DNA from: a virus
Direction: 5' to 3' (one strand)
IMG/VR virus record: IMGVR_UViG_3300025383_000101
Coordinates: 1-24,710 of that record
Length of the DNA stretch: 24,710 nucleotides
Program-made: the position numbers and the translations under genes
In this document: piece by piece, positions 9,872-16,450 of the stretch
How positions within the stretch are numbered: the stretch's first letter is position 1
Layout of the letters: each line of letters opens with the position of its first letter
Notes under the pieces: model-generated
What the model saw: the letters and a program-made list of their open reading frames with translations, nothing else
What the model was told of the DNA's origin: nothing
Databases searched by the model: none

Positions 9872-10562
9872 TATCTCCTGATGGGGTGGTTACTGTTTGG
9901 GTTAAATCTAACCCTGGTTTATTTTCTGCAACGTATTTTCTAAAATCTTGAGAGTCTTTAATTGGTAAACTTTCAATGAATTGACGTATAGACATTTGTT
10001 CTTTATTACCCCCAACTGATTTAATCATAAATTCAAGTTGTTTTGTAATAACAGGTGCAACTCCATTACCATTCCAACTTTTTCTAATTTCATCAATTTC
10101 TTTTTCTTGTTTCATTGTTAAAAACTGAAAAGTAATGTTAGTCTTACTTTTTTCCATATAGAATGGATATTCACCATTTACATCTTCTTCTAATGTAAAA
10201 TCTTTAACCTTAAGTTGACTTAAATCAACGTCTACACTAAATTGTTCATTTGTTTTTGGGTCATTTGCAGTTAATGTGTATTCTGATCCAAAAGCGGTAT
10301 TTCTTAAAAATATTAAAACAGCTTGTCTATCTTCTTCTACAATTTCATCAACGGATAAATCTTTATCAATAATTTTTCTTTTTAATAATTCATCAACCAC
10401 TTTACCTGAAGCAATTAAATTTTGTGATGATAAAATATTTTCATCTGCTGCAGTTAAATAAGCTACTCTTACTGATTTCTTTTTATTTTTATAGTAAATT
10501 CCTTTAGTTGGTAATTCTACTACATCGTATGCAATTGTTGGGTCTATTCTATAATCTTCCAT
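9813..10562 (-). CDS. Tail assembly chaperone / gp26-type T4 baseplate protein
   Basis: A 249-residue protein with the features of the T4_baseplate family (gp26 type): an N-terminal LPTKGIYY motif (residues about 18-25), then VRVAYLTAADENILSS (about 32-47), a helical block containing the KVVDELLKRKI segment, an acidic beta region, and a C-terminal TPSGDSVQIEIGFGVEFF. Proteins of this family act in tail or hub assembly and are not simple virion parts. It sits between the tail tube and the tape measure, the standard position of tail chaperones that wrap the tape measure. Its 3' end overlaps the next frame by 59 bases (see the frameshift entry). The leader contains no conserved late box; it has TATAAACTTATATT before ATG. 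Confidence 0.75.
   Translation of the reverse strand: MEDYRIDPTIAYDVVELPTKGIYYKNKKKSVRVAYLTAADENILSSQNLIASGKVVDELLKRKIIDKDLSVDEIVEEDRQAVLIFLRNTAFGSEYTLTANDPKTNEQFSVDVDLSQLKVKDFTLEEDVNGEYPFYMEKSKTNITFQFLTMKQEKEIDEIRKSWNGNGVAPVITKQLEFMIKSVGGNKEQMSIRQFIESLPIKDSQDFRKYVAENKPGLDLTQTVTTPSGDSVQIEIGFGVEFFRPFYGL
9831..9839 (-). promoter_or_regulatory. Candidate programmed frameshift site (TTT TTT CGC)
   Basis: On the coding strand the chaperone frame reads GAA TTT TTT CGC CCT. A tRNA-Phe that has read UUU could move one base forward onto UUC, a better match to its GAA anticodon, while the next zero-frame codon CGC is likely slow in this AT-rich genome. This gives residue 243 followed by ALSTDYKKI of the overlapping frame. 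A -2 slip reaches the same frame with one extra residue. A -1 slip enters a frame that stops after about a dozen codons, so it is not favoured. Confidence 0.5.
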
Positions 10563-10607
10563 AATATAAGTTTATACTATAACTATGATAAAGTAAAGTT
10601 TTTCAAT

Positions 10608-10641
10608 AAAAAAACCGACACCCATTTCTGGTATGTCGGTT
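10608..10641 (-). terminator. Rho-independent terminator after the tail tube gene
   Basis: Downstream of the tail-tube stop the minus strand has AACCGACA (10641-10634) and TGTCGGTT (10620-10613), an 8-bp perfect stem with a 13-base loop that can pair further (ACC with GGG/U), followed by a run of seven T. It separates tube transcription from the chaperone/tape-measure operon. Confidence 0.85.
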
Positions 10642-10663
10642 CATATAAATTAAAATTATAATA

Positions 10664-11152
10664 TTAGTATACTAAGATACATCTATCCATTCTTAAAGTA
10701 GCTTGGATAGTAGCCAATTTATCGTCTGAGTAATCTAAGTTTTGGAAATCCAAATCAGATAAGAAAGTACCTTGTAAAATCCATTTTTCAACTACTACAC
10801 CTGTTGGGTCTAATAATTCTAATTCTACATCCTTCTTATAACCAGCAGCATAACCCATACGACCTGTAACAGATTCTGCATGTAAACGGAACCATTCCAT
10901 AAGTGCTTGAGCTGCAGATGGTCCAATTGGATCTCTGAATACTACGTTCATAGTTTCCCACTCAAATCTACCTGCAACATAAGTTGATGTATTTAAAAAC
11001 GGAATTGGAGTAACGTTAATTTTAGCTTTAGGTCTTGCAGCCGATTGTACATACCATTCGTTGATACCCAAAGATGATGGGAATCTTAGTATAAATCGGT
11101 TGACTCTTTTCGGTTCGTAAGGAACCGGCATTTTCATTAGTAAATCTGCCAT
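10664..11152 (-). CDS. gp19: Tail tube protein (gp19-like)
   Basis: At 162 residues it is nearly the same length as T4 gp19 (163). The sequence fits the family: N-terminal MPVPYEPKRVNRFILRFPSS, then GINEWYVQSAARPK (loop before the next strand), FEWETMNVVFRDPIGPSAAQ and MEWFRLHAESVTGRMGYAAG, ending with strands ELELLDPTGVVVEKWILQGT and a final ATIQATLRMDRC. Hexameric rings of this protein stack to form the rigid inner tube driven through the envelope on contraction. It is monocistronic in appearance: a conserved promoter-like box lies 36 bases upstream and a strong terminator follows. Confidence is high from sequence and from the adjacent sheath gene. Confidence 0.95.
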   Translation of the reverse strand: MADLLMKMPVPYEPKRVNRFILRFPSSLGINEWYVQSAARPKAKINVTPIPFLNTSTYVAGRFEWETMNVVFRDPIGPSAAQALMEWFRLHAESVTGRMGYAAGYKKDVELELLDPTGVVVEKWILQGTFLSDLDFQNLDYSDDKLATIQATLRMDRCILVY

Positions 11153-11188
11153 GTTGTATTAGTTAAGTTTTTTTTGTATTATTTACTT

Positions 11189-11200
11189 TCTTATAAATAT
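11189..11200 (-). promoter_or_regulatory. Late-promoter-like box of the tail tube gene
   Basis: The coding strand reads ATATTTATAAGA, 36 bases before the ATG. The identical 12-mer in the coding direction lies before the sheath and the neck-protein genes. Confidence 0.55.
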
Positions 11201-11263
11201 AACAATATTAGAAAATAATTTTTTTTTAAGATATTATACGAAATACTTGATTTTGTCAAAAAT

Positions 11264-11278
11264 TTTCCGTAGTTTTTT
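11264..11278 (-). promoter_or_regulatory. Box shared by the tube and sheath leaders (TTTCCGTA plus T run on + strand)
   Basis: TTTCCGTAGTTTTTT on the plus strand here, and TTTCCGTATTTTTT at 14441-14454 upstream of the sheath gene. Both lie upstream of the ATATTTATAAGA box, at 63 and 18 bases respectively. The differing distances argue against a -35-like element of fixed spacing; a binding site or remnant of duplication is possible. Confidence 0.25.
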
Positions 11279-11291
11279 ACAGTCACCCAGT

Positions 11292-11357
11292 ATAACCAGT
11301 TCCAGTTTACTACTTTAATATAATATATAATATAAATACTTTAATAACCGGTTCCAG
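11292..11357. repeat. Direct repeats ATAACC(A/G)GTTCCAG
   Basis: Copies at 11292-11305 and 11344-11357 share 13 of 14 bases. Flanking CCAGTATA copies occur at 11287-11294 and 11364-11371. The second repeat contains the palindrome AACCGGTT. The GTTCCA core recurs in both arms of the parS-like palindrome next to them. Confidence 0.75.
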
Positions 11358-11363
11358 AATATA

Positions 11364-11375
11364 CCAGTATACTGG
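11364..11375. repeat. 12-bp palindrome CCAGTATACTGG
   Basis: A perfect dyad that extends one side of the repeat cluster, eight bases left of the parS-like site arm. The half CCAGTATA also occurs at 11287-11294. It is a candidate operator. Confidence 0.6.
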
Positions 11376-11381
11376 GAAAAT

Positions 11382-11399
11382 ATGTTCCACGTGGAACAT
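11382..11399. promoter_or_regulatory. parS-like ParB-binding palindrome
   Basis: A perfect 18-bp palindrome with the central 16 bases TGTTCCACGTGGAACA. Bacterial chromosomal parS has consensus TGTTNCACGTGNAACA, and the 14-base core GTTCCACGTGGAAC is, from memory, an authentic parS form in Pseudomonas. ParB-CTP clamps load at this site and spread along DNA. No ParA or ParB gene is in this window, so either the phage encodes one elsewhere or it recruits the host protein. The palindrome is in noncoding DNA upstream of the tail tube gene and is not part of a terminator (no T run follows). Confidence 0.75.
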
Positions 11400-11403
11400 T
11401 TAA

Positions 11404-11434
11404 TAAAAAAAGGAAGGTATTTCTACCCTCCTTT
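11404..11434 (-). terminator. Rho-independent terminator after the tail sheath gene
   Basis: On the minus strand AAAGGAGGGTA (11434-11424), GAAA tetraloop, TACCTTCCTTT (11419-11409): an 11-bp stem with a single G-U pair, then a T run. It starts 24 bases after the sheath stop codon. On the other strand a T run follows after CTC, so it could be bidirectional. Confidence 0.92.
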
Positions 11435-11458
11435 CTCTTTTTTATATCTCCTTTTAGA

Positions 11459-14377
11459 TTAGATATTTTCAAATGAAGCTCCTGTTGGAGTGATAACAAA
11501 CTCTAAATCAATGAATTCTAAAGAACGAGTTGGTTTCACATAGATTTTACCTCTAAGTGTGTTTGCGTCTATATCTTCAGGTGCACTTGATACAGTTACA
11601 CGGAAGTCATATAAACCTCTTTCTTTCTTGATTGCTTCTAAGATAGGATTTACCAATCTTAAGAATTCTTGTCTTACTTGGTCATCATTTTGTTCAAATA
11701 ACAAACGTACTGCAACTGCGGAAATTAATTTCCTTGCTCTTAATAACAATCTTCTTACGTTAATTCTGTCTAATGCAGACTCTCTAACTTGTAAAGTTTT
11801 GTTACCCCAAATGATTGTTCCTGTATCAGAGAAAGTGGCAATTGGGTTGATTCTATTTTTATATAAATTATCTCTTTCGTCTAAAGTTAATTTCTTTTGT
11901 GCTTTGATTGCATTTACTAAACCTCTTGAATAACCCGCAACCGCGAACCAAGGATAAGATACGTTGTCAGTTAAGGCAATATTCTTAACAACTTCACCTG
12001 TTGGTGGGATATATAATTGAGTTGCATTATCTGTATCTCTAATTTGTATCCAAGGCCAGTATGTTGCTGAATAGTTAGAATCAATCGAAACTGAATCCAA
12101 ATCATCAACCACATTTGATGCATCTGTTTCATTTGGTGCACCAATAATATAAATTGAATCGGCCCTATCGTTTTCAATCATGTCAATTGCTTGAGTAACA
12201 AGAGAACTATGATTTAAGAAATCAATACCCGGTGTAGCAAATACGTTGATATCAACTGCCTCAGGATTTTGATATGTCATAATACCTTGTAAGTATGCAT
12301 AATAATCCGAATTTCCAACTGTAGAACTGAATACACCACCGTTATTCGTATTACCTGAAATATATGTGTGAGTATTGAAAATATATTGGTCGGTGTTAGT
12401 TCTTACATTTCTGTAGATATCCCAACCATCAAAACCACCAAATGCAGCAAAAGTAAACTTACGATAGTTAATATCTGTTAATTTGTTATTTGTTGGGTCA
12501 GATTGACCTTCTAAATCATATGGAGTTGTAATGTATGTTGTTCCTGTAATTGTTGATGCGTTTGTTGATAAGTGGAAACCTTTTGTAGTTCCTGATGCAG
12601 TTACACCTTTAAACTTCAATAAATCACTATCATAGGTAAATGCATTTTGACTTGATAAACCTAAAGATACTTTCTTATATTTGTCACCACTTGACAAAAC
12701 TGGTGTTCCGTCTGGCTTATAATACATTGTTTCACCTGGGTCAAAATAATTTGTTTTATATGTAACAGCACCTAATTTACTATCGTCACCAAAACTATTT
12801 TTATTTGTAAATCCTTTAAAACCAGCAGGTACCGCATCCACAGGAGCATTATCTGCCATAGTCAACATAATATATTTTGAGTTTAATGTATATTCACCAT
12901 CAGATGTACCGATTTTGTTTGCAATATATCCTGCAACATCAGGGTTCATTGAACATCTTGAATATTTTTCTAATACTACTATATTATCATCAGTATCATT
13001 AAAATCACGTACTAATAAATCAAATTCACCTGAATCTAAATTAATATTTTGTATTGTAATTTTTACTTGATTGTTAGCAGATTCACCATCCGAAATAGTA
13101 ATAATGTTAAACAACTCGTCAACTTTACCACCACGAACTTCAGAAACAACTGTATTACTCATTGGAGTATCAAATTCTTTTATGAAATCAGTAGATGCAT
13201 CATCAACAACATATGTAAGTTGTAAACCTCTAATTTTACCTTGTTCGAAAGCGTTTTTCAACCAATTAGGATAAACCTCATGAACATAAACCGGATGGTC
13301 TACATATGATTGGTCATAATTCTCAACTCCCAAAACTTTAGTAATATATTTTGAAGATGTTTGATCTAAAGAAATTGTGAATGATTTATGTCCACCTGTA
13401 GTACCTGTAACATCAATTTGGAATTCTGCTAATGGATTTGATACAATACCACCTGTATCTGTTAATGAAATATTTGAGTTTTGTGTTACTTCTAAAACTA
13501 AATTTTCTTGGTGATAATGACCTCTTGATCTTAAAGCCGCAACTACAACATTATCATAGTCAGCGTCCATTGACGCCAAAAATTCATATCTTACAACTTG
13601 AAATCCATCAGTTACACCAGTACTTGGTACTGTAAATGTATAGCTTGCAACATCATAAATGGTTGTTTCGTCACCTGGAACCGATTCACGGAAACAGGTA
13701 TTATACCATTCTTGTCTATTTTCATTTTCAGCATAAATTTTTCCTGTTAAAGGTGATACTTGTTCTTTATTACGATTCAAAAGTAAAAATTGATCATAGT
13801 TACTACCTTGAGGAACTAAACCAATTTGGAACCATTTTCCAATATCAGAATTTGTTAAACCACTAAATTTTTCACTTATATATGTTAATATTGGTGTACC
13901 GTCATATGCTGTTACACCTGATAAATCCACATAAATATCAGATGCCGTTGGATTATTAGGGTCAAACATGTGATCTGAAGCGGTATTACCTGTATAAGTT
14001 CCTGCTAAATACTCCTCTAAATGGTCTACTAAAATACCACCTTGAGAAACGATACCAAATGTTTTACCTGGATTATATCCTGTTAAACCTAAAACTCTTG
14101 TTACAAAAAGTTGATTTGACTCTTGTAAATAAGATTTAGCAACATATCCTAATTCATATTTTGGATTATTTGCTCCGTCCTTTTCAGGAGAAGTTGGTCC
14201 GAAATATGACTTATAATTGTCAAAACTCGAAATTAAAATTGGTTCGAATGCTGGACCTTGTAAAGTCTCACCCACTAAACCTAATGTAGTTACACCTACA
14301 CTTTGTGCTACGAATGTTAAATCTACCTCTGAAGTGTAAACACCAGGAGATACAAAAACTCTGTTATTACTTGCCAT
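11459..14377 (-). CDS. gp18: Tail sheath protein (gp18-like)
   Basis: The N-terminus has the sheath signature FVSPGVYTSEVDLTFVAQS followed by GLVGETLQGPAFEPILISS and a YFGP segment (residues 8-62). The C-terminal 150 residues carry the conserved sheath core: LQVRESALDRINVRRLLLRA, AVAVRLLFEQND, LVNPILEAIKKERGLYDFRV and a final strand pair. At 972 residues it is about 300 longer than T4 gp18 (659), with the extra sequence in the middle (roughly residues 110-750), where surface-exposed protrusion domains lie in gp18. The gene has its own promoter-like box 33 bases upstream and its own terminator, consistent with high, separate expression. The protein polymerises around the tube and contracts on infection. 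Confidence 0.95.
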   Translation of the reverse strand: MASNNRVFVSPGVYTSEVDLTFVAQSVGVTTLGLVGETLQGPAFEPILISSFDNYKSYFGPTSPEKDGANNPKYELGYVAKSYLQESNQLFVTRVLGLTGYNPGKTFGIVSQGGILVDHLEEYLAGTYTGNTASDHMFDPNNPTASDIYVDLSGVTAYDGTPILTYISEKFSGLTNSDIGKWFQIGLVPQGSNYDQFLLLNRNKEQVSPLTGKIYAENENRQEWYNTCFRESVPGDETTIYDVASYTFTVPSTGVTDGFQVVRYEFLASMDADYDNVVVAALRSRGHYHQENLVLEVTQNSNISLTDTGGIVSNPLAEFQIDVTGTTGGHKSFTISLDQTSSKYITKVLGVENYDQSYVDHPVYVHEVYPNWLKNAFEQGKIRGLQLTYVVDDASTDFIKEFDTPMSNTVVSEVRGGKVDELFNIITISDGESANNQVKITIQNINLDSGEFDLLVRDFNDTDDNIVVLEKYSRCSMNPDVAGYIANKIGTSDGEYTLNSKYIMLTMADNAPVDAVPAGFKGFTNKNSFGDDSKLGAVTYKTNYFDPGETMYYKPDGTPVLSSGDKYKKVSLGLSSQNAFTYDSDLLKFKGVTASGTTKGFHLSTNASTITGTTYITTPYDLEGQSDPTNNKLTDINYRKFTFAAFGGFDGWDIYRNVRTNTDQYIFNTHTYISGNTNNGGVFSSTVGNSDYYAYLQGIMTYQNPEAVDINVFATPGIDFLNHSSLVTQAIDMIENDRADSIYIIGAPNETDASNVVDDLDSVSIDSNYSATYWPWIQIRDTDNATQLYIPPTGEVVKNIALTDNVSYPWFAVAGYSRGLVNAIKAQKKLTLDERDNLYKNRINPIATFSDTGTIIWGNKTLQVRESALDRINVRRLLLRARKLISAVAVRLLFEQNDDQVRQEFLRLVNPILEAIKKERGLYDFRVTVSSAPEDIDANTLRGKIYVKPTRSLEFIDLEFVITPTGASFENI

Positions 14378-14410
14378 TTAAATTAATTGGTTAAATTGTT
14401 TTATTACTTA

Positions 14411-14422
14411 TCTTATAAATAT
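14411..14422 (-). promoter_or_regulatory. Late-promoter-like box of the tail sheath gene
   Basis: The coding strand reads ATATTTATAAGA, 33 bases before the sheath ATG and identical to the boxes before the tail tube (11189-11200) and the plus-strand neck gene (18401-18412). Confidence 0.55.
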
Positions 14423-14457
14423 CTTTGTTTTTACTAAAGATTTCCGTATTTTTTGTA

Positions 14458-14490
14458 AAAAGATAGTTATTTATCTTTTAATATCTTTTA
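14458..14490. promoter_or_regulatory. Operator-like repeats before the small RHH-type gene
   Basis: An 8-bp inverted repeat AAAAGATA (14458-14465) / TATCTTTT (14472-14479) with a 6-base gap overlaps a direct repeat TATCTTTTA at 14472-14480 and 14482-14490. The direct repeat has a 10-base period, one DNA turn, as is common at operators of ribbon-helix-helix proteins. The last repeat ends one base before the ATG. Confidence 0.45.
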
Positions 14491-14491
14491 T

Positions 14492-14650
14492 ATGGAAAAC
14501 AATCAGAAAAACGTTAAAATAAGTGAGAAACACCACGAAATATTAAAAAATTATTGTAATAAAAATGGTTTGAAAATCTATAAAGTTTTAGAAAAACACA
14601 TAGAAGAACTTTGTAAACCTAAAAAGAAAGACATCTACGGAGATGATTAA
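14492..14650 (+). CDS. Small ribbon-helix-helix-like DNA-binding protein (52 residues)
   Basis: ATG at 14492, stop TAA at 14648-14650, 52 residues. Residues 7-11 (NVKIS) fit the beta strand that inserts in the DNA major groove; residues 12-25 (EKHHEILKNYCNKN) fit helix A; then a Gly turn; residues 27-41 (LKIYKVLEKHIEELC) fit helix B. A Lys-rich tail KPKKKDIYGDD ends the protein. This is the Arc/CopG-type layout of small phage and plasmid regulators. It is on the strand opposite to its neighbours, diverges from the sheath gene (start-to-start distance 114 bases) and overlaps the end of the convergent 411-residue gene by four bases. The operator-like repeats just ahead suggest autoregulation, and possibly control of the sheath promoter; both are inference. 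Confidence 0.7.
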   Translation: MENNQKNVKISEKHHEILKNYCNKNGLKIYKVLEKHIEELCKPKKKDIYGDD

Positions 14651-15882
14651 TAAACGTAAGTGATACCGATTGTTGAACCGACTGTCGGTGTACCTAATAA
14701 AGTAACGTCTTTTTTACCCGTGATTTCAAATGATTCACCTTCAGTTTGTACCATACCATTAACATCTAAAGTAACAATACTTTTAATATCATATTTTAAG
14801 AAAAAATTGATAGTGTTAGAATATGTAAAAATTTCAGTATTGACTTTTAATAATTTACCAAAATTATCATATATAATACTATTTTTACCTTTATAATAGA
14901 TTATTGTTACAACACTAAAATCAGGAACAGGTTCCGCTAATGTCACTCTTGATGTATACGCAATATGGTAATAATGAACGTCTTTAGTTTGAATAATACC
15001 ATTTATGGCTACGGTAAATAAAGTACCAATTGGTTCACCCACATTAAAAACCGTTTGTCCACCGATGGCAGATTGATTACTTGTGACAATATCAACTGTC
15101 TTACTTATAAATTTTTTCGATACTGCATTTTGGTTTACAAATTCAAACATGGTAAATAATCTATTAATTGCGGGTTTAACCTCAAACTCGTCACTATCCA
15201 TTAAATATCCAAGCATAGTAAACTGATAATTTTGTACGTAGAATCTACGTCCATCAATAGTATCAATTGGGCTATTGTCTTCAATTTTATCCAATACAAT
15301 TGGAATATAATGACCTTTTATTATTGTATAATCTTGTCTTGAAGCAAAATGTTTCAAAACTATTTTATTAAATTTATTTAAATCCCTGAATTTACCACAT
15401 ACAATTGTTACATCAAATGTTACATCCACAGGGATTGGTTGTGGAATTGTATAGATATCTGCACCCATAGTTGTACCATTCCAATTAGGAACTGCAGCAT
15501 AATAAATTTGATATCTATCAGGAATAGTTCTCTGAACTGATGGATTAGTACCAAATTGTACATCAGGTCTTCTAATTGTAGCAATGAAAGGTAATTTCAT
15601 ATTATTATCCTCATCACTAAATGACCAGTTCTGAGTAAACTCACCCCATCTTTGGATTGTTAATATTTTATCTATAATTGGAATTTGTGTTCCATCAGAC
15701 ACAACTTTAAACGTATTTGAAACATATTCTAAAAATCCTTTATCCAAATCATCATGTAATATTGTGTCAGGAAGATATGTGTCAGATTTAGTTATTTTAT
15801 CTAACAACTCTTGTCTTCTCGCAACACCATCCGCCTGTTTGTAAATCTGAATATCAGTTTTTCTTTTTTTAGGTATTCCCAT
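14647..15882 (-). CDS. Virion protein, tail-terminator/neck candidate with two C-terminal beta repeats
   Basis: 411 residues. The N-terminal 270 residues (RWGEFTQNWSFSDEDNNMKL, LPFIATIRRPDVQFG, YTIPQPIPVDVTFDVTIVCG, HFASRQDYTIIKGHYIPIVL, RRFYVQNYQFTMLGYLMDSD) look like a single beta-rich domain typical of structural proteins encoded near the neck and sheath genes of T4-like phages; position suggests a gp15-like tail terminator, but I see no decisive motif. Residues about 285-411 contain two related units: TVAINGIIQTKDVHYYHIAY then TLAEP...VVTIIYYKG, and TLDVNGMVQTEGESFEITGK then TLLGTPTVGSTIGITYVY. This 'NG.xQ....Y.....tL...P..gs.i.i.Y' unit is common in phage fibres and decoration proteins. 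An AGAGGAG lies six bases before the ATG, one of the few Shine-Dalgarno-like sequences here; the start is one base after the stop of the upstream gene. Confidence 0.6.
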   Translation of the reverse strand: MGIPKKRKTDIQIYKQADGVARRQELLDKITKSDTYLPDTILHDDLDKGFLEYVSNTFKVVSDGTQIPIIDKILTIQRWGEFTQNWSFSDEDNNMKLPFIATIRRPDVQFGTNPSVQRTIPDRYQIYYAAVPNWNGTTMGADIYTIPQPIPVDVTFDVTIVCGKFRDLNKFNKIVLKHFASRQDYTIIKGHYIPIVLDKIEDNSPIDTIDGRRFYVQNYQFTMLGYLMDSDEFEVKPAINRLFTMFEFVNQNAVSKKFISKTVDIVTSNQSAIGGQTVFNVGEPIGTLFTVAINGIIQTKDVHYYHIAYTSRVTLAEPVPDFSVVTIIYYKGKNSIIYDNFGKLLKVNTEIFTYSNTINFFLKYDIKSIVTLDVNGMVQTEGESFEITGKKDVTLLGTPTVGSTIGITYVY

Positions 15883-15883
15883 G

Positions 15884-16396
15884 TTAAACTCCTCTAAATG
15901 TAGTGTCTTGTGCTGGTGAGCATGTTATATTTCTATAATATGGCTTATAACCAAACATATTGTGTTTATTATCAGAAACAACTTTACCGTCGTTTGTTAC
16001 AGTATAAAATCTTGTTCTTGATTCAGATTCAGGATAACCAATATAATCTCCATATCTAATATCAATATTCAATTCTTCCAAATGTTTCATATATACGGAA
16101 ACAATCAAATTACCCGGTTCATTATAGTGTAATAAACCACCTTTATATGAACTATTTTTTGGTTCTTCTATTTTAACTAATCCATTGAATTCTACCGGTG
16201 GAAAATATTTGATTTCGTCAGTACCAACTTCAGCATATACATCGTCAATTTCAGTTTTACCTCTATCTACACGATATAAAACTAATTTCATATTCAAATC
16301 ACCATGAAGATATTCTTCACCCATACGAATATGAAGGTCGAAGTCATCTTGACCGAAGAATTTTGATATTCTGGTGATTGGTAGTTTATTATCCAT
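15884..16396 (-). CDS. Virion neck / head-tail connector candidate
   Basis: 170 residues, beginning MDNKLPITRISKFFGQDDFD. The C-terminal half (NIDIRYGDYIGYPESESRTR, FYTVTNDGKVVSDNKHNMFG, YKPYYRNITCSPAQDTTF) fits the pattern of gp14-like neck and head-completion proteins, in which a 'RxGDyIgyp...rfYtV.ndg' turn precedes a strand used for ring assembly. No motif is decisive. It is tightly linked to the 411-residue gene (one-base gap) and precedes the sheath gene, matching the neck-terminator-sheath order of T4-like genomes. A CTATTTATTAA box lies three bases before its ATG. Role is inference from context. Confidence 0.55.
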   Translation of the reverse strand: MDNKLPITRISKFFGQDDFDLHIRMGEEYLHGDLNMKLVLYRVDRGKTEIDDVYAEVGTDEIKYFPPVEFNGLVKIEEPKNSSYKGGLLHYNEPGNLIVSVYMKHLEELNIDIRYGDYIGYPESESRTRFYTVTNDGKVVSDNKHNMFGYKPYYRNITCSPAQDTTFRGV

Positions 16397-16399
16397 ATC

Positions 16400-16410
16400 T
16401 TAATAAATAG
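16400..16410 (-). promoter_or_regulatory. Late-promoter-like box before the 170-residue neck candidate
   Basis: The coding strand reads CTATTTATTAA, three bases before ATG. The same 11-mer occurs at 24553-24563. The divergent helicase gene starts at 16451. Confidence 0.4.
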
Positions 16411-16450
16411 TTGAATCTTCCATTCTATTTAGTTATATTATATATAATAG

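Larger units (their letters stand above)
11153..11458. other. Structured noncoding region between sheath and tube genes
   Basis: This 306-base spacer has no credible ORF. From right to left it holds the sheath terminator, the parS-like palindrome, a 12-bp palindrome CCAGTATACTGG, two 14-base direct repeats ATAACC(A/G)GTTCCAG, an A/T-only stretch of about 35 bases, a TTTCCGTA box followed by a T run, and the promoter-like box of the tail tube gene. The density of dyads is much higher than in other spacers of the window and suggests a protein-binding locus. Confidence 0.75.

Noticed and set aside
11331-11340. TATAAATACT on the plus strand as a T4-type late promoter
   Set aside because: It matches the T4 core, but no plus-strand gene follows; transcription would run into the antisense of the sheath terminator and gene.
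11559-11933. 124-codon plus-strand ORF within the sheath gene
   Set aside because: It is antisense to the conserved C-terminal sheath core, has no leader signals, and shows composition typical of a shadow frame.
14631-14644. CATCTACGGAGATG hairpin as a terminator between the RHH-like gene and the 411-residue gene
   Set aside because: A five-base stem inside the coding sequence without a following T run.
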